This document shows, piece by piece, positions 36,252-47,116 of a stretch of 64,000 bases of DNA. The notes under the pieces are model-generated. The model saw nothing but the letters and a program-made list of their open reading frames with translations, did not search any database and was not told the DNA's origin. The stretch is from Medicago truncatula. Taxonomy: Eukaryota > Streptophyta > Magnoliopsida > Fabales > Fabaceae. Location: NCBI RefSeq assembly GCF_003473485.1, contig NC_053043.1, positions 39,656,576 to 39,720,575 of the forward strand. Direction: 5' to 3'. Both the position numbers and the translations under genes were made by a program. How positions within the stretch are numbered: the stretch's first letter is position 1; the number at the start of each line of letters is the position of its first letter.

Positions 36252-38311
36252 ATGTTGGGAATTTTCCACAAAGGTCTTGCTAATCCACCTGAAGAGCTGA
36301 ATAGCCCTGCATCATACAAAGGCTTAAAGAAACCTAAGCTTCCTGAAGAAATTCTCAGAGAATTCATTTCTCATCATCCTGATAATACTTGTTCTATGAA
36401 CTTTGGAAAAGCTGCTCTTGCTTATGTTAGACCTGATAAGCCTTTTTCTGTTCATCAAAGGTTATATATATTTACTATTATGCAACAATATGTCATTTAT
36501 TTGAGTAGACCTTTTTTTTTTTTTTTTTTTTTACTATAAGTAGTGAAGTAGTACTTGATTTTTTTAATTTATGTCGCGGTTCTTTGATATTAGAAAGAAT
36601 CGCGATTGTATGTGGTCTAATTATAGTTTATAAAGAGTGACATCTTTAATTCCTTTTATAAGGATGAATTCGGTCCAACATAAAAGCTTAACATGGTATT
36701 AGAGTCTGCTTTTGATCCAGAGACATGTGTATTATGTTACAGTTCAAATTACTGTTGCATACTTTTTTTATTGGAAAAATTGATGTTGCTGACCAAATTG
36801 AAGGAGATTAGTACTCGGAAAAATTTGCTTGCGCCAATAACATGGTTGTTACAAAATTATAATATTTTTTTAAATGTTATTAGTGCTAAGAGATGGTATT
36901 TTATTTGCAGGTTGTTCTGTGGGCTTGATGACATATACTGTTTGTTCTTGGGGAGTTTGAACAATTTATCCTTACTGAACAAGCAATATGGTTTGTCAAA
37001 GGGAACTGATGAAGCCATGTTTCTGATTGAAGCTTATAGGACACTCCGTGACCGTGGTCCATATCCACCAGATCAAGTTGTCAAGGAACTTGATGGCAGT
37101 TTTGCCTTTGTTGTCTATGACAGCACATTTGGAACTGTTTTTGCTGCACTGGTATATATATTTGTTACTCTGCCATGTTCTTTGTTAACAATTCTTCAAA
37201 ATCTCAATCAATCAATGATGTTTGTTTTTTATGCAGGGTTCTGATGGTGGATTGAAGTTGTATTGGGGTATTGCAGCTGATGGATCTGTTGTGATCTCTG
37301 ATGATCTTAATGTTATACAAGAGGGTTGTGCTAAATCCTTTGCTCCTTTTCCAGCAGGTACCAAAATTTTAGCCATCATTCATACCCATTTATCTTGAAT
37401 ACAAAATCCTTCAAATTGGTAAAACTACTTTAAGAGCATGTGGCTGGTCCAAGTGGTATAAGAGACTCAAGGGGTTTAGATTGTCTGCGGACACAAATCT
37501 CACACATTCACATACTCGAAACATTGATATTTGTTGTATCAAGACCAGACGGTCTAGATTTCAATATCAGTATTTAGAGTTAAAAAAATTGGCTTGTTTT
37601 ATGTTTGTCCGATCTTGATCCAACAATCATTGATGTGTTAACTACGTGAATGTGTGAATTTGCGGCTAAAGCAAATCCAAATCAGAGACTCGGACACTTC
37701 AAACAAGAGCAGAGAGAATAACAAAGTTGTCTCAAAAGTTGTACCAAAAGAGTTGTTCAAATAACACTGCTCTTGTTGTTAAACAAAAGTAAATACTTGG
37801 CATCTATAACATGTTTATAAAAACATTAATTTTTTTTTTTAAGAAGCAAAATTAGTCCACTTAAATTAGCACCAGAGAGAATCGAACCTGAGACCTCGAG
37901 GAAGAGCACACTTCCAAGTCCTAAGCCAATTACCACTAAGCCAACCCATGTGGGTTTATAAAAAATAAAATAAAAAACATTAATTTTTAATTTAGGCTAG
38001 TATTCCAATTTATTTTATGTTTAAAATACCAATTAAAGCACAACCCTTCAATACATTCAAGGGGAAGTAATAAAAATAGTTTTGATATTGATATGAGATA
38101 ACATTGAATCATGAATGCAGGGTGTATGTTTCATAGTGAAGGAGGTTTAATGAGCTTTGAGCATCCGTTGAACAAGTTGAAGGCAATGCCAAGGATAGAC
38201 AGTGAAGGAGTGATGTGTGGGGCCAACTTTAAGGTTGATAAGTTCTCAAGAGTCAACAGTATTCCTCGAGTTGGTAGTGAATCCAATTGGATGGAATGGG
38301 AGCAACATTAG
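36252..38311 (+). CDS. aluminium-induced / TSJT1-like protein (DUF3700)
   Basis: Four exons, 36252-36460, 36911-37151, 37237-37357 and 38121-38311, join in frame to 253 residues with GT-AG introns. The protein carries the YGL (QYGLSKGTDEA) and LRDR (YRTLRDRGPY) motifs that define the plant aluminium-induced YGL/LRDR family, related to class II glutamine amidotransferases. The start MLGIFHKGLANPPEEL resembles asparagine synthetase, but residue 2 is Leu where the amidotransferases have the catalytic Cys, so amidotransferase activity is not expected. The family is stress-, dormancy- and sugar-responsive. The length matches the family (about 250). Introns 1 and 3 carry repeats (36560-36740, 37832-37960). 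Function beyond the family label is unknown. Confidence 0.92.
36560..36740 (+). mobile_element. LTR/TRIM remnant in DUF3700 intron 1
   Basis: 'aacatggtattagagtctgc' near 36691 resembles an LTR 3' end (..ca) followed by a mutated initiator-Met primer-binding site (tggtatcagagc). The preceding 130 bp are LTR-like but have no second repeat. A 20-base-plus T-run precedes it near 36512. Confidence 0.45.
37832..37960 (-). mobile_element. tRNA-derived SINE, family B, in DUF3700 intron 3
   Basis: Read on the minus strand it has 'ttggcttagtggtaattgg' (A-box region), 'caggttcgattctctct' (B box), 'aagtggactaatttt' and poly(A). Flanking sequence ataaaaacattaa (left) and ataaaaaacattaa (right, near 37971) is a likely target duplication. 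The same family is in the POR intron at 50077. Confidence 0.75.
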
Positions 38312-38834
38312 ATCAAGATGTAAATGTAAATAAAAAACTTTATGGTTCATGTAAAATAAAAATGTACTACTGTGCTTCATCAATGCTACTTTCCTAGCCA
38401 ACCCTACCACCACCTACCTTGCCTTATCCTTTTGAATTTGTCCTGTTTTGGTTTCTTGTGTTTGTGTAGTTTTTCTGTTTCCTTCTAAGCAACAAGGTAG
38501 TGAAGTGTTTTTAAGTACATATATAGTGTTGTGTTAGTATTTTCTTTTCTCTCGTTTTAGCTACGAATTTTTTAAGTTTTTAGGAGCAACTCTTTATCTA
38601 ATCCAAGCGCCGGAAGTCACATATAACATTTTTAATAAGTTTGTCTTGATAGCGCAACATAGATTGCTTGCAGTGCAAACTAGGGTTTTTCTATGAATTT
38701 AGGGTTGAGAAAATAAGTTTAAAAAAAAAAATTCATTGGAATGATGTATTTGATACCTTATCTTTAGAAATTGACTTTTTTACTTAGAGTTCGTCACTAT
38801 TTTTTAAAGCATTTGGGAACATGGTCCTTATAAT
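38312..38834. other. 3' flank of DUF3700 gene, no gene seen
   Basis: The 3' UTR of the DUF3700 gene and AT-rich spacer. No repeat with definable ends. Confidence 0.45.
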
Positions 38835-39145
38835 TTTTTAAAAAAAAATAATTCAAAATGGAATATATTAACAGCGGCGATGAAAACTCCTCAGTACAAG
38901 GTGTATCAGAGGATCCATACCGAAAAACAAAAGTCAAACAATGTAATTACAATAATAAGGTCAGTCGATACCCAAACAAAGTAAAGGGTTTGACAACCAT
39001 CTCTGATATGCGCCTCTCACTGTATAACCATCATGAGTGTCCGGATTCCACTATCACCTGTCAGAAACATTAGACTGCACAACAACTGTGTCAAGTAAAA
39101 TCATACACCTTACCATCTCTTCTTCCCATGCCCACTGTCTTCTCC
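38835..39145 (-). pseudogene. LINE 3' fragment with internal deletion
   Basis: The minus-strand order is: an acidic segment WAWEEEM, then ..DTHDGYTVRGAYQ-like sequence (from 'caccatgag..' about 39030-39060), directly followed by the 'gggtatcgactgac' end of the frame and the LINE 3' UTR, with an A-tail near 38840. The zinc-binding domain that should lie between GAYQ and the C-terminus is missing. Confidence 0.6.
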
Positions 39146-40099
39146 TTGTAATTAAAGTTGAATAACAACAATTTAATGAGTTGACAACAAAATTGATTGA
39201 AAACGTATTTTTCTTTATAACTACAAAATATTATAAATTTAAGCTTAAGTGCAGTTTTGCCCCCCCCCCCCCCCCCCCCCCCCAATTTAATGTTTTTCGG
39301 AATTTTGGCCCCCCTATTTTAAAAATCTGAATTTTACCCTCCAATTTAATATTTTTCAGGAGTTGGCTGATGTGGCTTAAATAATACTAAAAAAATATCC
39401 ACCTATTTAAATTATTTATATTAAATATTCTTAATTAAAAAAAAGAAAAAAATTAATAAATAAAAAATGTAACTTAAAATAATAATAATAATCATCATTT
39501 TCCTTATAACAATCCAAAACCTACGCTACCAAAAAAAGTTGATCTCACTACCAAAAAAATCCAAAACCACTAATGAACCGTCGTTCCCTTTCTCCTTCTC
39601 TTCATGCGATGCCCTAACCGTCGCCGTTCCTAACCATCATCGTTCCCGCTTCGTCATCACCGTTCCACTTTGTCAGCGTTGTCACTTTTCTCAATCTTCG
39701 TCGTTCTCACTCTTTCCGTCGCCGCCGTTTAAAACTGAAAATGGTGAATCACGAAGTAATGATTCTTGGTTCAAGTTCAATGACGAAATTGAGGTATGTC
39801 TTTCTCATATTTGTTGCTGTTCTGTTGACCATATGGAATTATTCAGCATATGGGTTCATGTTTATTCTGCTATTCTGTTGTTGTAGTATTTTTGTTACTG
39901 CTCTGTTGTTGTAGTTGTTGTTATGTTGTTGTAAATTGATGGGATTCTTTAGTTGCTATTCTTTAGGAGTCTCTATTGGGTTTCGAAAATAAAACAAAAC
40001 AAAGATACCACTTCAATTCCACTGACGACAATACCGACAACACAAAATGAGAAATTGTATTGGGTTTGACACAGTGGCATAAAAAAATCATTTTTTTTA

Positions 40100-40270
40100 T
40101 AAAGTGGTAGAATTAAATTATGTGTTTTGTTGCATTATGGGGAGTTTTTTTATTGCTTTTTGTGGTCCTTGTTTTTTATTGCAATCCTTGTTTTTTATTG
40201 CAATCCTTGTTTTTTATGGGGAGTTTTTTTATTGTTTGTTGCAATCATTGTTTTTTATGGGGTGTTTTTT
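40100..40270 (+). repeat. tandem 'ttttttattgcaatccttg' repeats in the MULE
   Basis: Short T-rich units (ttgttttttattgcaatcc and variants with 'atggggag') repeat about five times upstream of the transposase. They are probably part of an intron or 5' region. Confidence 0.7.
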
Positions 40271-40326
40271 ATTGCGTGTTGTGGTCCAAAATGACGACTA
40301 TGGGAATATTTATTGTCTTTTAGGGC

Positions 40327-42845
40327 TTGTGAAGGTAAACGGAATGATGATGAGTTGGACAATGAAGACATGTATGAAGAAGATGATGATTATATTGCAA
40401 GTGAAGAGGAAGACGGCGATGATAGTTACTTTGATGATAGTGGAGTGGATGAGTGTGTTGATTTGAGTGTTATTTTTTCCACCTGAAACATTTTGCTTGG
40501 TTACTAATAATGTAGATGCCAAATCATTGGATACTCCTACAACTGCAGCGGATTTTCAAGAAGAGCACTATGAAGATTCTGATGATTTACATACTCCCAG
40601 AGAGTGAAGATGAAGAGCTTGGTAAAAACTATCTAATTTTTAAGATGGGTGATGGGAATGCCCATGTTAAGCTTGAAAAGGGTTTGAAGTTCAACAATAA
40701 AAAGCAAGCAAAGGATGCAATTGAAAAGTATGCATTGGAGACTAGGAAAAATCTGTGCCTCAAGAAAAATAAAAAAGAATACTTGGTTGTAAAATGTATG
40801 CCTGATTACCCTTTTCATTTGAGGATTAGTAAGAGGAGTGCAAATGATTTTTGGCAGGTTGTAAGCTTCAATGATGATCATACGTGCTGTTGGATACCTA
40901 GAAATAGAAATAGACAAGCCAAGCCAAATTTGCTTGCTAAAATTTTTTTGAGTACACTCCGGCATTCTCCTTAATGAAAGTGAAAGCGTTGAAGAGGTTG
41001 GCTGCTGAGCAATGGAGTGTGAAGTTGTCACATGATCAAGTATATAGATCCAAGTTAAGGGCACTAGAAATCATTCAAGGAGCTGGTCGTGATCAATTCT
41101 TATATCTCAGGAGCTATGCGGAGGAGTTGAGAAGGTCCAATCCCAATAGTACTGTTATTATTAAGTGTGATATGGCTGATGTGGGTCCTATTTTCCAGAG
41201 AATTTATGTATGTCCAGAGGCATGTAAGGCAGCCTTTGCATACACATGTAGGCCTCTCATTGGGTTATATGCTTGCTTTTTGAAAGGAGAACATGGAGGA
41301 CAATTGATGGCAGTTGTTGGTAAAGACGCAAACAACCAAATGTTTCCCATTGCTTATGCCGTTGTAGAAGCAGAAACAAAAGATTCATGGGAGTGGTTTC
41401 TGAATCTATTACTTGAAGATCTACAAACTATACAACACAAGCAATATGCATTCATCTCAGATAAGCAGAAGGTATAACTCACATGTGTGATTGTTAATAT
41501 TTTAATATGCATTCATCTCTATTTTTTTTGTAATATTTGTTTACCATTGCTAATTATCTTAGGGTTTGGTTCCGGCAATTCAAAACCTTGGTAGTCATGT
41601 AGAGCATAGGCTATGTGTGAAGCACCTTTATGCTAATTTTAAGAAAAGATATCCTGGATTGGATTTAAAGGAAGTGTTTTGGATGGCAGGAAGGGCTACA
41701 ACTGTTCCAGTATGGGAGAGAGCAATGAATCAAATGAAATTAATTAACGACAAAGCTTGGGAATACATGAATAAGAATTGGGCACCTGCAATGTGGACTA
41801 GATCTCATTTTAAGATGGATACACAATCAGACTTACAAGTTAACAACATTTGTGAGGCATTTAACCGGCCAATATTGTAGTATAGAGATAAACACATTAT
41901 CACTCTTCTAGAAGGAATTAAGCACTACCTCACAAAAAGAACTGAAGCCCAGAAGGATCTCATGCAAAGATATAGAGGGAATATATGTCCTATAATCCAA
42001 CTACAACTTGAAAAAGCAAAGAAGGTAGTTGATGGATGGGAACCAACTTGGCATTTTGATGATGAGTATGCCATATTTAGCGTGACAAATGGAACTGACA
42101 CATATATTGTGAATTTAGCCCAAAAATCATGTGACCGTAGGAAATGGGGTTTAACAGGCATCCCATGTTGCCATGCTATTGCATGCATGGGGTATCACAA
42201 AAAAGAACCCAAAGATTTTGTTTCCTGGTATTATAGGTAATAAATTTAGTTTGGATTCGTATCATTAATATTTTACTTCTTATATGTATTAATTGATGAG
42301 CACATTTGGTTTCAGGAAGAGTACTTTCATGGCTACTTATTCTCACATTATTTTGCCAACAAATGGTCCCCAACTATGGCCTATATCAACAACAGAGCCA
42401 ATCAACCCACCAGCTGAGAGAAGAACTATAGGTCGCCCCAAAAAGAATAGAAACAAGGCTAATGATGAGCCAAAAAATCCACATATATTACCTAGAGATT
42501 TACCAACAGTGAAATGTACAAAATGTAGAAAGATGGGTCATAATAGGAGGACATGTGGAGGAAATCGAGTGCTCCCAAAAGGTGGAAATAAGGTGCTGAT
42601 TGAACTTATTTTTTGGCTTGAATTTTTGTTTTTGTCTTGTATTTATGTTTTTATCGTGTAATTCTGTTATGAATATTTTGTTTTGGGATTCAATTTTTTG
42701 ATAGAAACAAAAGAAGGGAAAAAAGTCTGATACACAAGGAGCAAATGGTGCCAGTGGTTTTGGTGCACAAGGAGGTGATGGGGCTGCCACTCTTTTGACT
42801 CGAGGGTCACAACATCCTCCTCCAACCCAAGATTCCAGAGGATAA
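40327..42845 (+). pseudogene. MuDR-type transposase, broken
   Basis: Fragments in order are: an acidic N-terminal stretch (NEDMYEEDDDY..., from 40327); a MuDR DNA-binding-like region (FNNKKQAKDAIEKYALETRK, 40516-40974); the MULE transposase core (40974-41477 and 41566-41880: KDANNQMFPIAYAVVEAETK, HLYANFKKRYPGLDLKE); a SWIM zinc finger (CDRRKW...GIPCCHAIACM, about 42130-42190); and a CCHC knuckle (CTKCRKMGHNRRTC, about 42515). Breaks are a frame change near 40600, a second in the T-run near 40950, and an in-frame TAG at 41878-41880 where the frame then continues YRDKHIITLLEGIKHYL. The first catalytic Asp (usually GLD[AG]C) is Tyr here (GLYACFLKG). Introns lie at about 41472-41562 and 42240-42315. 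It cannot make an active enzyme. Confidence 0.88.
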
Positions 42846-43582
42846 TAGTTTATTAATTAGGGGACTGTTTTTTGATTCAGCTGTTAGACATATATTACTG
42901 CAACATTCAGCTGTTATGCTTGTTTTTTTCACTCAATTATTAGGTGTATTATTGTACTCGTATAGAGCCATCGTGGCTCTTTTAAATATATTTTTTTGAT
43001 TAAGGTTGTTAGGATTATGAACAACTTTTAGCCTTGTATTTTGGGATATAACTATGCTAATGATCATCCAAATATTTACAGGGGCATTATGTTTTTTCAT
43101 CTATTTTTAATGGGATTTTTTTTTTTCCGTTTATACTGTTTTTCCATGTATTTTTAATGGAATTTTTTTTCGTTTATTCTGGTTTATTTCCTACATTTTA
43201 TCTTTATTTTCTAGTATTTTTTAGAATTTTTTCTTTCGATTTTTTTTAAAAAGTTATTTATTTTTTGTAATTCCTACATTTTATCTTTATTTTCTAGTCT
43301 TTTTTCTGCATTTTAAGGTATTTTTTAAAGTTTTTTTCGATTTTTTTAAAAAGTTATTTATTTTTTGTAATTAAAAATTATTTAATTTAAATAATTAATT
43401 AGGTGGATAAAAGATAATATTTTAAAAGCCACATCAGCCAAAATATACTCAAATGTGGTGGGGGGGTAAAATTCCGAAAAACATTAAATTGAAGGGGTAA
43501 AATTCTGAGTTTTAAAATAGGAGGGTAAAATTCCAATTCAATCAAAATAGAGGGGCAAAACTGCACTTAAACCTTAAATTTA

Positions 43583-43824
43583 TATCAAAATTGATTGAGA
43601 ATGAGTCCGTACATTTTTTGATGAAAAGGACTAACAAATATGCACATGTTAGTAGTATATCAAATATAATTTATTTTTTAGCAATATCAAATATAAAAAT
43701 TATGTATTAAAAATTGTGTCAATTTATTTTTTTCAATGAATAAATACTTACATTTTTTTACGGACAAAGTTTGCAAATATGCACACGTCATTTTGAATTC
43801 AATAACATTCATTTGTTCTTTTTA
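43583..43824. other. spacer between MULE and MITE
   Basis: AT-rich, no gene. It forms the distal upstream region of the LanC-like gene. Confidence 0.4.
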
Positions 43825-44190
43825 GGCTAAAATATGGTTTTGATCCCTGCAAATATGTCTCGTTTTGGTTTTAGTCCCTGCAAAAAAAATTTGTTGTTTT
43901 TGGTCCCTGCAAAATATTTTGTTTTTGGAAATAGTCCCTCACAAAATATTTTGTTTTTGGAAATAGTCCCTGGGACTATTTCCAAAAACAAAATATTTTG
44001 TGAGGGACCTTTTTCAAAATCAAAAGATTTTGCAAGGACTATTTCTCTAATAAATGGTTAAGTCATCATGTGACACGTGTGCAAATTATCACAAAAGTGG
44101 AGCCAGGGACCAAAACCAAAATGAGACATATTTGCAGGGACTAAAACCAAAACGAGACATATTTGCAGGGACCAAAACCATATTTTAGCC
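43825..44190. mobile_element. 366-bp hairpin MITE just upstream of the LanC-like gene
   Basis: The element runs ggctaaaatatggtttt (43825) to aaaccatattttagcc (44190). It is flanked by an exact 9-bp target duplication ttcttttta at 43816-43824 and 44191-44199. The arms carry the 'ggtccctgcaaa' type words. The centre is a perfect inverted repeat of 36 bp per arm (43935-43970 and 43972-44007) around a single T. It is non-coding and Mutator-like by target duplication size. Confidence 0.9.
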
Positions 44191-44251
44191 TTCTTTTTAT
44201 CGAGCTCTCTAGACGGTAACTATTGTCTGTATTCTGCACCTTTGGCCCGAG

Positions 44252-47116
44252 ATGTCTGATCGCTTTTTTCCGAACAACTTGCCACCATTCACGGCAGGGG
44301 CAGAGACAACACTTGAAGATGAAGAAGAAGAAGCAACCTCTTCCCAAACACCAACACAACACTCTCTCACCTCACTCCTTTCTCTACCTTATCAAACACT
44401 CACCTCCAAACTACAAGCTACAGCACTTCACTTCAAACAATCGGTACTCCACAAAAATTTTCATTTTTTCTCTCTGGGTTTCATTCCATTTGTGTTTTTT
44501 AATTTTGGGTATGCTCAAGTTTGTAACTTTAACGTTGGTGCTGTAATGGGTCGGTGTGTATTTGCTCACAAAGTGTTTGTGCTGTGTTTTCTAATTCTTC
44601 TTAGGCCTAATTGGATTGCATTGTTTGCATTTATCTACTATTTGAAAGAGCTTATGAAAACAACTTGTCACATGTCTTTAAGCTGTTTTTAGCTTATTTT
44701 CATACTCGCGTAGCTTATGAAAACAATGTGTAACTTGTATGAAAAATAAACAGTTTGACTTTATTGTATCTTTTGTTATAGAAATAACCTATACATAAGC
44801 ATTTATGTGATAGACGCTTATCTTATAAGTGTTTAACTAAGTTGTTTATGTAATATTTTTAAGGTGGTGAGTGAGACATGGGGTTCTGGTGTGAACCGTG
44901 TGAAGGACTATACTCTTTACACGGGAGTTCTTGGAACGGCATACTTGGTGTTTAAGTCCTACCAAGTAAGCAAGAATGTGGATGATCTTAATTTATGCTT
45001 GAAGATTGTAAAGGCTTGTGATTCTGCTTCAGCAAATTCAAGGTACTCTCTATTTCATGCATCGGATAAGACTTAACTTAGCTGTTGTAAGGCGTAGTTT
45101 TCAAAGAGAAATGATTTATGTACAATTAAATGTAGACAACTTTTTGCAATAACTTTTTAAGTGGTTAATGCAATTTAGATGGTTTATGGATATATCAGGT
45201 GTTGAAACTCATGTACCACCAATACCAATGTAACTTCATTAACCACAAATTTGAATGTGGTTAACCATTATTTTCAGATGTTCAACTCCATGTAGATTTG
45301 AACACCTGGAAATCATAGTCGATGACATCCAAATTTATGGTTTATGATGAATTTTGAAACATGGTATATCCATAAACCATCTGTTTAACGTAATTGACTA
45401 CCTATTTGAACTGCATTAACTGCTTATAGAAGTTGTAGCGAACGCTGTCTAAATTTCGTTGTTCAAATTGCGCAACTGTTTTGAAATGCTCAGTTAGAGA
45501 ATTTTAATTGCTATGAATAGTTGGATTTTGAAGTATAATGACAATAGAACTGCTTGTTATTAGCTTATATGTTAATATATTTTGTTGTCTGGTGATGTTA
45601 CTTGAGAAATTTGCGCTTGTGTTTATCCTTAGGATTAAAGTTAGGAAATGGCTTGAACTGTAGTTTCAAACTTGTGTTTAGAAATTACTTAGATTGAACA
45701 AGTAAAGTTTCAGCCTGATATGAGAGGATGGGAAATAAGGTGATTTTAGTTTTATTTGCTAATGTATTGAGTTGCAGCCGTGTGACGTTCATCTGTGGCC
45801 GTGCCGGTGTTTGTGCTCTTGGTGCTGTTATAGCTAAGCATGCTGGTGATGAGAGATTACTTGACTATTACCTTAGACAATTCAAAGAGGCATTTTGTTA
45901 TATTTTTTTATTTATGAATCACGATCTTATGATAGTCCAATTTACACATGAATTTCGGGTGTTCAATTTCTTTTTTCGTATTGGTGCTTTTATTTTTGGA
46001 ACAGATTGAGCTACCCTGTGATTTGCCCTATGAGTTATTGTATGGCAGAACAGGTTACTTATGGGCTTGTTCATTCTTAAACAAGCATGTCGGTAAAGAC
46101 ACAATACCTACTACCTACATGGTAAGGCATATGTTATTCATCATGGCGTTCTTATTTGCAATTTAACTTGTCAAAATCATGTCGACTTGCCATGAAAATT
46201 GACTTTTAATTTAACTTTTGACAGAGACCAATTGTGGATGAAGTTATAACAACTGGTAGAAAATTGGCTCACAAGGGAAGATGTCCTTTGATGTATGAAT
46301 GGCATGGGAAGAAATACTGGGGTGCTGCTCATGGACTTGCAGGAATTATGAACGTTTTGATGGACATGGAACTTAAGCCAGATGAGGTGGAAGATATCAA
46401 GGGTACGCTACGCTACATGATTAAAAACCGTTTCTCGAGTGGCAATTATCCCTCTAGTGAAGGAAGTGAATCTGACCGTCTTGTGCATTGGTGTCACGGT
46501 GCTCCTGGAGTAACTCTTACGCTTGTAAAAGCAGCCGAGGTAATATTTCCCTTTATTTTTTTGATAATGAGGCAATCTTCTCATTCGTTTCCATATTCAA
46601 ATACAAGCTTCATGCCGAGTCAATATGATGTAAAGGAACCGATAAATTTGCACTAACCTGATTGCAATGGATTTTGCAGTGTTCATTGTATGGTGTACTT
46701 AAAAAGTTAAACTGAAAGTGATCTTGACAATTCAATGAAAATTAAGATCACGTGACTAATTTCTTTACCATAATTAGGTTTTTGGGGATAGAGAATTTTT
46801 GCAAGCAGCGGAAGATGCAGGAGAAGTAGTGTGGAAGAGGGGTCTTCTTAAGCGAGTTGGAATTTGCCATGGCATCAGTGGGAACACCTATGTCTTTCTT
46901 TCTCTGTACAGATTGACAGGAAACAAGGAGTACTTGTACAGGGCTAAAGGATTTTCTTGCTTTCTACTTGATAGAGCGCAAGAATTGATCGGCCAAGGAA
47001 AGATGCATGGAGGAGATCGTCCTTATTCCTTATTCGAAGGTCTTGGAGGAATGACATATACCTTTGTAGACATGATTGATCCACAGGTGGCAAGGTTCCC
47101 TGGCTATGAACTTTGA
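44252..47116 (+). CDS. LanC-like protein (GCR2/LANCL family)
   Basis: Six exons, 44252-44443, 44864-45042, 45778-45889, 46005-46121, 46225-46539 and 46778-47116, give 417 residues, the usual LANCL length. The N-terminus MSDRFFPNNLPPF matches plant GCR2. The LanC zinc ligands are present: Cys290 (HWCHGAPG) and Cys335-His336 (GICHGISGN). The family folds as an alpha-toroid with GxxG-type repeats. Arabidopsis GCR2 was proposed as an abscisic acid receptor, a claim since disputed; mammalian LANCLs add glutathione to dehydroamino acids. Exon 3 ends AAAGAG|GCATTT, so intron 3 seems to use a GC donor; other introns are GT-AG. A MITE ends 62 bp upstream of the ATG. Convergent with the POR gene, about 1.1 kb away. 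Confidence 0.93.
44640..44860. repeat. 'gcttatgaaaacaa' repeat in LanC-like intron 1
   Basis: Copies of 'agcttatgaaaacaa' (about 44649 and 44712) and the complement-style 'taagctgtttttagctta' indicate a hAT/Stowaway-like MITE. Similar words occur in the last intron of the POR gene (about 48570-48665). Ends not defined. Confidence 0.45.
45130..45450. repeat. foldback repeat in LanC-like intron 2
   Basis: 'agatggtttatggatata' (45177) pairs with 'tatccataaaccatct' (to 45382). Outside this 'gtggttaatgca' and 'tgcattaact' also pair. It looks like a MITE of about 300 bp, without an identified target duplication. Confidence 0.6.

Larger units (their letters stand above)
39242..43573 (+). mobile_element. 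Mutator-like element (MULE), 4.3 kb, decayed
   Basis: Terminal inverted repeats start agcttaagtgcagttttgcc (39242) and end with the complement of ggtttaagtgcagttttgcc (43573). They extend about 180 bp, to 'agttggctgatgtggct' on the left and 'agccacatcagcca' on the right. The flanks ataaattta (39233-39241) and ttaaattta (43574-43582) are a 9-bp target duplication with one mismatch. The left end carries a run of 24 C residues (39260-39283). Inside is a MuDR-type transposase (40327-42845) preceded by a putative first exon near 39539-39790. The element sits between the DUF3700 and LanC-like genes. Confidence 0.9.

Noticed and set aside
39187-43600. 'caaaattgattga' on both outer sides of the MULE
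   Set aside because: It is separated from the ends by unequal distances and the 9-bp repeat already accounts for the insertion, so it is likely coincidence in AT-rich DNA.
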